Assembly (NCBI GenBank): GCA_947247005.1
Contig: OX365954.1
Location: forward strand, 5,100,001 to 5,164,000
Origin: Spisula solida
Lineage: Eukaryota; Mollusca; Bivalvia; Venerida; Mactridae
DNA length: 64,000 bases
Reading direction: 5' to 3'
Shown here piece after piece: positions 56,761-64,000 of the stretch. Under the pieces are notes generated by a model, which ran no database searches, had not been told where the DNA came from, and saw nothing but the letters and a program-made list of their open reading frames with translations. Every line of letters begins with the position of its first letter. The stretch's first letter is position 1. Made by a program: the position numbers and the translations under genes.

Positions 56761-58465
56761 TGGGTCCACACCACGTATTGACAATTTATGCCGGCAGTTC
56801 CATAAAGTACTTACATGTCACCTCGCTACCCCCAAAAAATCACCAATTGTCACCCCACTTTATGTGTTTTACCGAAATTTTAACTGAAATGTTGTTGAAA
56901 AAAAACCATATTTTTTAAAGGTTACATAATTTACATGGCATTTCATTTCAATTAACTATTTGTGTAGTTGTACTATAGCTTTATACATTATTGAGCTGCA
57001 TACTAATCAGTATCATCATTTCTTAACTTAAAAACGTCATATACGTTGACTGTTTTTTTAATATTCTAGTAATTTCATGCAAAGTAACGTAAATTACGTA
57101 TCACATTTTTGCCTATAATAATTTGTACAACTGATAGTTACAATTTTAAATACATTTAGCATACATAAATGTCTTATTCACATAATTTATTGAACAATTG
57201 GTATGTTTATAATATCATATAAGCAAAATTAGTGATTCCTGTAGAAAATCGCATAGTCACTTATTTGATATCTCCGTAACTCGTTAAAGCCCCAACAGAA
57301 ACTTGCAAACTTTTGTCTGTGAATGCCACCTACCATAAGGTTTAAGAAAATCATAGTGTTGAAAATTCCCCCTGGGGGGGAGCAGGGTCAATTGTCAGCT
57401 CAAGGTCTATAAAGCATATAAGTACAATTTTTGTTCGAAACATTCATGTTTGAAACTTTTTATTGTTATTTCTTTTTTCTGGGAGAGCATTTTAAGCGTC
57501 TGTACAAGCCTTTTTGAATGATATATATTGTTCACATACTAGTAATTTAGTTTTACTGATTGTATTAATTCAAATATTGTCACTGACTTCTGAATTACCA
57601 AAACAAATTGACAACCATTATTCCATTGGCGGTAGTACTAAAATGCGAAAACAGAAAACTATTTTCGTGAAAAGGGTAAATAGCGAAAAATTCTGTTTCT
57701 GCCAATAGCAATATCCCGATTGTAATTATTGACATTGTATGATCTTGACATGATTCTTGTTTTACCATATGTCAATGTGGGTACGTTTTAGTCAATTTTG
57801 TTCCGTTTTGGTCAACATGTGGTGTCGTTTCCGTCAATTCGGGTACGTTATGGTCAGGGTACGTTTTTGCTGGATACATTCTCGTCAACAATTTTTTTTA
57901 TTTATTTTTTTGCGTCAGCACTGCCTTAATATTGATCAAATCCACAACACGTTCATTTCTTAATTTATTATATGGATAACTATGTTACAAGTTACGATTG
58001 CATATGTCAAATCATATATTTGACTGTACACACTGAAAACTTGTAAAATAAGTATACCAAAATAAAAATAAATCTTTTTCCGCTATTTACTTTTTCTGTT
58101 GTATATCCAGATCATCATATTATCATATAAAACACGAAAATAAGCATGTTTATGTTACAGTAAAGTAGTGTAATTTGTAATTTTCATGAAATTCCTATTA
58201 CATTCGTGAAACATGAATCTTGATAACATATCGTTTTTTTAAAGAAGTGTTAGAACATAGGTGGATCATCCTCAACTTTGAAAAAAATTCAACCGAAATT
58301 CTGAGCGGCGAAATGTGGTTCTTTTCAACTTTTCCATAGCCCCTGGTTTCACGGAATTTACTGTTATAAGGACATTTCCAAGAGTGATACAATCATGCAA
58401 ATTGGCACATGTGTAGATTGTGAGTACTTAAACAAATGAATAGCATTTTCCTTAATCATATAATT

Positions 58466-58640
58466 GATTCCTCCGTAGTGTAAGGGATAGTATCCCCGCT
58501 TCAGGTATTTAGGATGCATATTGTGTCTCGAATCCATCTAGATGTGTACTGGTAAGAAACCCAGGCAATTAGCCTTGCCGTCCTGAAAACTAGCCGATGG
58601 CTATCTATAAAAGGGACGTTAAACATGATATATGATATCC
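58466..58640 (+). mobile_element. tRNA-derived SINE with B box deleted (in X copy 2)
   Basis: Same SINE as 6495-6690 in the opposite orientation. The A-box part CCTCCGTAGTGTAAGGGATA and the body are intact, but about 40 bp covering the anticodon and B box are missing (GTATCCCCGC joins TTCAGGTATTTAGG). It could not be transcribed from an internal Pol III promoter. Confidence 0.85.
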
Positions 58641-58960
58641 GGTGAATATGGTGGTCATTTAAAATAAATATTCCCTCTTTTGTTTCATGAATTTACTGGG
58701 AATTCATGAAATTACGAACACTTCTTTACTGTAATATAATTATTAATATTGCATTATGTACATATATAACATTGGTGCAAAAACACTGTATAATGTTTCG
58801 TAACTTATCTAGTCACTGAGCTGGTTTTCAAATTATACAAAACCCGCAATTTTTTTTTCTCGGGGTGACAAGACATCATCTCAAACATAATGTTTCCACA
58901 CAGTTTTAATACATTTATGATGGTTTGGAATATTATACAACTGTCTTTGTACAAAATTTC

Positions 58961-59284
58961 AAACCAATACTGTAACAACAAAAATATCGTATTAAAGGTG
59001 TTTTGCAATATTTGGTTTCATTTTCATAACATATTAACGTGCTTTTAAAATTAACAATACTGCAGTACACTACGGTTTTGCACGAAATTTTTCACTTTAA
59101 TAAATTCAATGCGGAAAGTCACAAATGTAATGTTCTTTTTATCGCATGTTAGCCTTTTCCGGCCGAAACATAAAATAGCTACTTAATTTTCATTATAATA
59201 AACGCGCAATTTTGACGACGTCGCCTATCCTTTGAATGACGTCGCGTGATAGCTTTATTACACTAGTGTATTATCAAAAATAAA
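58961..59284. other. Unassigned stretch next to repeat X
   Basis: Contains GACGTCGCC and TTTGAATGACGTCGCG words that lead into the following element; no gene. Confidence 0.4.
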
Positions 59285-59420
59285 TAATGGCTTTATTACG
59301 CTACCGCGACGTCAAACATGTGATAAATGACGTTACGTCGCCGTTGAATATATTGAACTGCGTCGGTAATTTTGACGTTTTTGACATCGTTTTGTTACCA
59401 TTTAGGCCTATGGGAAAATT
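59285..59420 (-). repeat. Inverted relative of the 4883-5545 element end
   Basis: CATAGGCCTAAATGGTAACA, AACGTCAAAATTACCGACGC and TTCAACGGCGACGTAACGTC on the minus strand match 4883-4985. The 14-bp TIR is present with changes; no partner end is found, so it is a fragment. Confidence 0.7.
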
Positions 59421-60526
59421 TAGAAAAAATATTTATCCTGACTTGATTCAGTTTATCGAAAAAAGAAAATAATAGTCTAACCGAATTTTTCTTCCGCATC
59501 TCGTCGTATAGTTTTTTATTACCGTAAGTTTAGTAATGAATCCAGGATCGATGTAACATTCGTGTTCTGGCCACACTTTAGTATTAATTATACTTATTCG
59601 GCTAAAGAAAACAAACGATGAATATAATATACATATTTTATATTGACCGATATGAAAAAAAAATTGGGAAAAGCCTACCAATTTTGGTCTAAAGAACAAG
59701 TTTAATAGCATTCAGTAGGTTAATGAGCAACCAATGAAAAAATATCTTTTTATGGAATGATTGGGGTAAAAATGGGGCTTTTGGTGTTAACAAATGAAAT
59801 ACCAAAATGTTTAAATGTGATTTTCGAAAACGTAAAAATTGCCAAAATACGCTTGTGGTTTTAAATCCCGTACATGGGATAAAAATAACCTGAACAGTAT
59901 GATCAATAACAGTTGGTTGGTTTACATTGTGTAGTTATTCCTTAGAAATATTAACGATCAAATAGGATTAATTACATTATTTAAGGAGTGGAAACGATCG
60001 TGTATAATATCACTTTGAATATTCACATGTTGGCAGCTATCACTTCAGGATAGGTGATTTTATTTTGAGGCGGCCAAACATTTATTGTCTTGAACCTAAA
60101 CATTTAAGGGTTTTAACCTTTAGTGATTTTCACATTGCGTAAGTTACATGCGCACCGCTTTCCTTTCTTAAAATAAAAATGAGAGACTGGTCTTTCATTT
60201 CTTTAATGTGATCTATATCCTGCTTGTTACTGTAAATTGTGGTATTAATTGTGGATGCTGCTAGATGCAGGTTTGGTGACAACTGATGTGTCAGGTTGAG
60301 GTCTGGATGGTATTATTTTATATCTGATTTTAGATGATTTCAACAATCGAGATGGAACAGACGAATTCGATTGCATCATTCATGGTCAAGGTTTTTGTCT
60401 GTCTGTTTAGATTATCATGATTGACATGTAGTTGTGTTTATATGCAGATAGCTATTGTTTAGTACGGTAGATCTGAACATTCTAAAGAATATGACACGCT
60501 GAATTGTCATTTTATTACATAATTCA
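59421..60526. other. Unassigned stretch
   Basis: 59,531-59,554 (GTAATGAATCCAGGATCGAT+GTAA) is a direct copy of 6152-6175, right at the edge of repeat X copy 1. Otherwise no gene or repeat recognised. Confidence 0.45.
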
Positions 60527-61189
60527 GTGGCGTAGCCAGCGATGCGGACGTACACGCGTGCGTACATTAATTTTAGTCCAGTCATTCTACGATTTAACCT
60601 CAAACTAATTGCAAAAGAATTATTTTTTCGATAATCATGTAGATAAATGTATGCTTATAATCATACAAAAAGTCTAGAAAAATCTAAGGTGGGGAAAACG
60701 ATGAAATTTAACCTTAAACTTGTTCATTTTTTCGAACTACGACATGGCAAATATAACTCGCCATAGTGACGTCATATCAACTTAGCGCGTGCAATGAACT
60801 ATGTCATTACGAAGGCATAATCTCGTCATATTTCCGTGAATATGTTACTTAAATATCAAATGACACGTACACATCAACCATTTCAGTTGATTATTTAAAA
60901 ATAGGAACTGTAATAATCTTGTTATATACAAAAGTCAAATATTTTACGATGGTTTATGAAAATAAATCGGCGTTATTTTGACGTTGAGATTATGCATACA
61001 ATTCCTCTCTACGGAAGCGCATTATGGACATTGTCTTAATCGCCCTTACGGGTAACAATGCAGTTTGTGTATGCTTCTATTGATATTGTTTGTGTCTTTG
61101 ACGAATTAAATTAGTGATATCATACACATGTAGAGTCTACATACTTACTTACGTTAACCTAGCTTTGTACACAGGTCTAGATTTAGGGG

Positions 61190-61910
61190 TTGCACATACT
61201 CTTGGCCTATTCAAACAAACTCAAAACGTAGGTCTCAATTAACCTAATCTTACAAGTATGCATTGAACTTAAGTTTTAGATCGAGCCTTGCACTGTAGAC
61301 CAACTCTAACAAGCACTGAACGCAGGTCTTAGGTCGATCGTTGCACTGAGGACATACTATAGATAGCATTGAACGATAGTTTAAATGGACCCATTTTAAC
61401 AAGTCTTGAACGTAGGTCTGAACTGGCCCTACATTTGTATTACAGCAAGTATTTAAGGTATGTATTAGGAGTCCGGTACTCTTAACAAACCACAGCAAGC
61501 ATTTAATGTAGGTCTACTTGAACCTACTCCAGCAAGCATAGAACGTATAGTCTAACTGAACCTATTCCAATTTGGTCTAAAATCGGTTCCTGCACTCTTG
61601 ACCTTCTCTTGTAAGCATTGAACGCAAGTCTAACTGAACCTTGTCCTGTAGGTTTAGTATCGAACATTGTACTGTGGACATAATCTAGTAAGCATTGAAC
61701 TTGTGTTTAATTGGACCTACTCCTGCAGCATTCAATGCAGATCTAAGGCCGAGTGTTGCATTGTGGACATACACTAGTAAGAATGTCTAACTGAACCTTC
61801 TCCAGTCAGCATTGGGTTTAGATCTAATGTCGAGCGTGTACCTACAATGGACATGTTCTAGCAAGCATTGAACGCAGGCCTAAGGTCGGGCATTGAACTC
61901 CTAGATGTTA
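61190..61910 (+). repeat. Degenerate AAGCATTGAACG(C/T)AGGTCTAA minisatellite
   Basis: Alternating modules (A)GCAAGCATTGAACGCAGGTC+TAAGGTCGAG.(G)TTGCACTGTGGACAT and TCTAACTGAACCTACTCC recur irregularly every ~50-100 bp. Strongly diverged, with frequent indels. Confidence 0.75.
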
Positions 61911-62150
61911 ACAAGTTTTCCGACTAGTATAAACACAGGCGATCTAGTATTGAGGCTTGCATTTATGAAAATAGTATTACTACGCTGGCGAAAATTAAGC
62001 GAAACATCGAGCTTTGTAATCCTGAACCAATTCTGGTTAACATGGAAAGCCCATCTAACATCTCGCAAACTGTGTCTAAAAGGCAACAAACCGTACAACA
62101 ATGTCCATAACAAAGCCAAATGGACCACCGACCAAGTACCTGATCACATA

Positions 62151-62270
62151 CACAGGCATGTACATGTAATGGACCCGTATACCCAGGCATGTACATGTAA
62201 TGGACCCGTATACCCAGGCCTGTACATGTAATGGACCCGTATACCCAGGCCTGTACATGCAATGGATGTG
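62151..62270 (+). repeat. 31-bp tandem repeat (~4 copies)
   Basis: CAGGCATGTACATGTAATGG+ACCCGTATACC repeats with GGACCCG at 62,171, 62,202 and 62,233; the units are nearly identical (CAGGCATG/CAGGCCTG). Confidence 0.93.
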
Positions 62271-62394
62271 CGATATGTTCTATGATTACCAGCCAGCTTT
62301 TATTTATACCTTATTGCTAGTTTGATCTCGGATTCATACATACATATGAAGTAGTTTCAAGTCGCACTTTATCCAAGGATAACTAGAACTGACG

Positions 62395-62740
62395 CCATTC
62401 GACAGACTAATATACCCCGCGTGGCAAAAATCATTGCAGCTAATTCTTTTCTTTATGCACATCAGAACTATTCACTATATACACTATATATTGTATAGTG
62501 CATAAAAGTACAAAGGGCCATAATTCTGTAAAAAATCGTCGCAGCGCAAATTCTTTCCTTCATGCACATCTACATGTTTAGGATGTTCATCTGTTAAAGT
62601 TTGAAAGAAGTGTTGCAAAAACTGTAGGAGGAGTTATGCATCCACAAGAATGCGTCTACGGACAGACAGACCGACAGACAGACAAGCTGAATCCAGTATA
62701 CCCCCTTACAACTCGTTGTGCGGGGGGGGGTTAATGAAGT
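62395..62740 (+). mobile_element. Dispersed bivalve-type repeat ending in GACAGACAGAC and a C5/G8 stem
   Basis: Contains TACAAAGGGCCATAATTCTG, TTGAAAGAAGTGTTGCAAAA+ACTGTAGGAGGAGTTATGCA and CGGACAGACAGACCGACAGA. It ends in ATACCCCC...GCGGGGGGGG. I recognise this arrangement as a very common non-coding repeat in bivalve genomes; the exact family name is not certain. Confidence 0.7.
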
Positions 62741-63460
62741 AGAGATACTATTTACAACCAGTGATTGACAGAAATATTTGATAGAACACGCCGTGTTGTC
62801 AAGAACCGATACTAATTTAGGATACAAAGTTGGAAGCATTATACATTTACCTGTATCATCTGTATAGCCAAATTAATGACTTTTCCTATACAACGACGTC
62901 CATATTGAACGCCATCTTGGATTTCTCGGAGTAATCTCCGGCATAAAAGTTTTGTTTGTGTACCAATTTACTTTTATGATTTAATAAACTTTATGCACGA
63001 CGAAGTTAGTGAGTGAAACTTCACAGATACTCGATTACACATTCATTGTGTGAAATTGGTGGGTGGGGTAATAAAACCACATATTATACCTCAGATTGCA
63101 CGGATGCACTGTGTTCCAATTATAGTAGTGTTTTCTTATTTAACATATTATACCATTTATTCATAAAAATGTATTTTAGATATGTATTAATCAACATTAT
63201 AAATCATAACCAAAGACATAAGAGATTAGAAAAGTGAAATTGCCTCTGTACCTGTTTTTCGTATGTTTTACCTGCAAATAACATTGACTGACATTGCTTT
63301 TTGAAGAAGTTTTCAACATAAAAAATGTATCTAAAATATTTGTTTAACGATGTTTGTGGTTTCTTAAATACATATACATCATTTAAGGACATTAATTTCA
63401 ATGAATTTTGTGATGTATATTCCTGCTATTTTCATGTATCTATTTCAATTTTAACTGGTA
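62741..63460. other. Unassigned right part of element U
   Basis: AT-rich; no gene. 62,900-62,930 carries a weak copy of the GCCATCTTGG motif. Confidence 0.4.
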
Positions 63461-64000
63461 ATGCTAAAAAAGACGGCCATCTTGGACGCCATCTTGAATT
63501 TCACAGACCCCATCACTTTTGCAATTTATGCTTGCAATGTCAGAACTTTCACATATAACAATTTCGGTATACAGTATACCTTGTTGATCTAGAGGTTACA
63601 CCGGAACTTGTTTCTGAGATTGTCACACTCCATTACCCCACCCACTTGTACTGGTTTTTAAGCATCTATATTAAATCAAAAATGGTTTTATTTTTTATCT
63701 ATGCCACGTTATTTTCATTTGCTTGTAATATTGTTCATATTCCAATTACTTTACTATGTACTTTATGGATATGTGCACTTAGGTTACATGGAAATGAAAA
63801 TTAACACTGTCGTAAAAGCAGCTTTAGTGTTTCCAATAGTGACCTTAGATATGTTAATTTTTCGGCAACTTCCCCATCCTAGATTTTTCTAGACTTTTGA
63901 TATGTTATTTGTCAATGTTTCCTGATGCCAATACAGTCAAATTAATTTCTTTTGCAATTTGTTTGAGGTTAAGCCTATTTTTACTGTAGAATGACTGGAC

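Larger units (their letters stand above)
53546..57407. mobile_element. 3.9-kb TIR element Z inserted in repeat X copy 2
   Basis: Left end GACTGTGAGCCAGAGGGGGT then GCTCCCCCCCAGGGGGAATT; right end inverted: GACCTTGAGCTGACAATTGA then CCTGCTCCCCCCCAGGGGGA. The ~50-bp TIRs are imperfect outside the conserved G/C block. Flanking TATA (53,542-53,545 and 57,408-57,411) allows a TA or TATA target duplication. Copy 1 of X lacks this element, although its sequence at the site (11,372-11,385) differs slightly. The interior: AT-rich arms containing ACGTTACC words, and a 42-bp satellite core. No transposase seen. Confidence 0.85.
52924..58960 (+). repeat. Long repeat X, copy 2
   Basis: Inverted relative to copy 1 (6172-13,084). 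It comprises the short 49-bp array, its decayed edge (53,035-53,340), a body to 53,543, a 3.9-kb insertion (53,546-57,407), then 57,412-58,960 including the SINE. The region of copy 1 that carries the 3.6-kb insertion is uninterrupted here, at 57,520-57,545. A 64-codon frame (58,392-58,198, minus) matches the one at 6764-6958 at about 58 of 64 residues but encodes nothing I recognise; DNA homology explains it. Confidence 0.85.
60527..64000. mobile_element. TIR element U, cut by the window end
   Basis: Starts with CAGTGGCGTAGCCAGCGATG, a terminus style I associate with hAT-like MITEs. GTCCAGTCATTCTAC (60,575), ACCTCAAACTAATTGCAAAA and AAAAGTCTAGAAAAATCTA (60,665) are inverted at 63,865-64,000, the last base of the window falling inside the arm. 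The remaining ~45 bp of right end should lie just outside. Inside are a ~50-100-bp minisatellite, a 31-bp repeat and a bivalve-type dispersed repeat. No transposase seen. Confidence 0.75.

Noticed and set aside
61905..62231. 108-codon frame overlapping the 31-bp repeat
   Set aside because: Its C-terminal third is the 31-bp repeat and an equally long frame lies on the other strand; no domain.

Overview
This window looks like repeat-dense, AT-rich nuclear DNA from a marine invertebrate, most likely a bivalve mollusc. It has no bacterial-style gene packing and only one clearly intact gene. Several repeats resemble what I know from bivalve genomes: a ~168-bp tandem repeat with a GGTCAAGGTCACAC-type core, a repeat ending in a GACAGACAGAC run followed by a CCCCC/GGGGG stem, and tRNA-derived SINEs. 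The assignment rests on recognition of these and of an invertebrate-type fucosyltransferase; no search was run.

Layout. 1-13,740 is mirror-like: a 25-bp satellite (1-2690), a conserved ~28-bp junction and a 49-bp hairpin-forming satellite (2730-3836), then the inverted 49-bp array, junction and 25-bp array at 11,863-13,735. Between them lie a fragment resembling the C-terminal end of a ubiquitin-peptidase-like protein (3838-4042), several foldback/TIR elements, and a long repeat (X, from 6172) interrupted by a 3.6-kb TIR element (7643-11,249). 14-26 kb holds a ~100-bp tandem array cut by a mariner-type MITE, foldback elements, a ~168-bp array, a Tc1/mariner-like element and nested MITEs. 27,328-28,539 is an uninterrupted 403-codon GT10 alpha-1,3-fucosyltransferase gene. 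29-39 kb holds foldback elements, MITEs, SINE fragments and an E-box-rich minisatellite. 40-42 kb is a third 49-bp array with higher-order structure. 45.6-50.2 kb is an inverted-repeat-flanked block with a degenerate ~42-bp core. 50.75-52.02 kb is a transposon inside a MITE. 52.9-59.0 kb is a second, inverted copy of X, interrupted by a different 3.9-kb TIR element with its own 42-bp core. From 60.5 kb a further TIR element runs past the window end.

How it works together. There is no operon or pathway here. The single recognisable gene encodes a Golgi glycosyltransferase and sits in a ~1.9-kb island between repeats. The main biology is structural: DNA elements with terminal inverted repeats that enclose minisatellite cores, repeated nesting, and two inverted copies of X whose different insertions reveal each other's empty sites.
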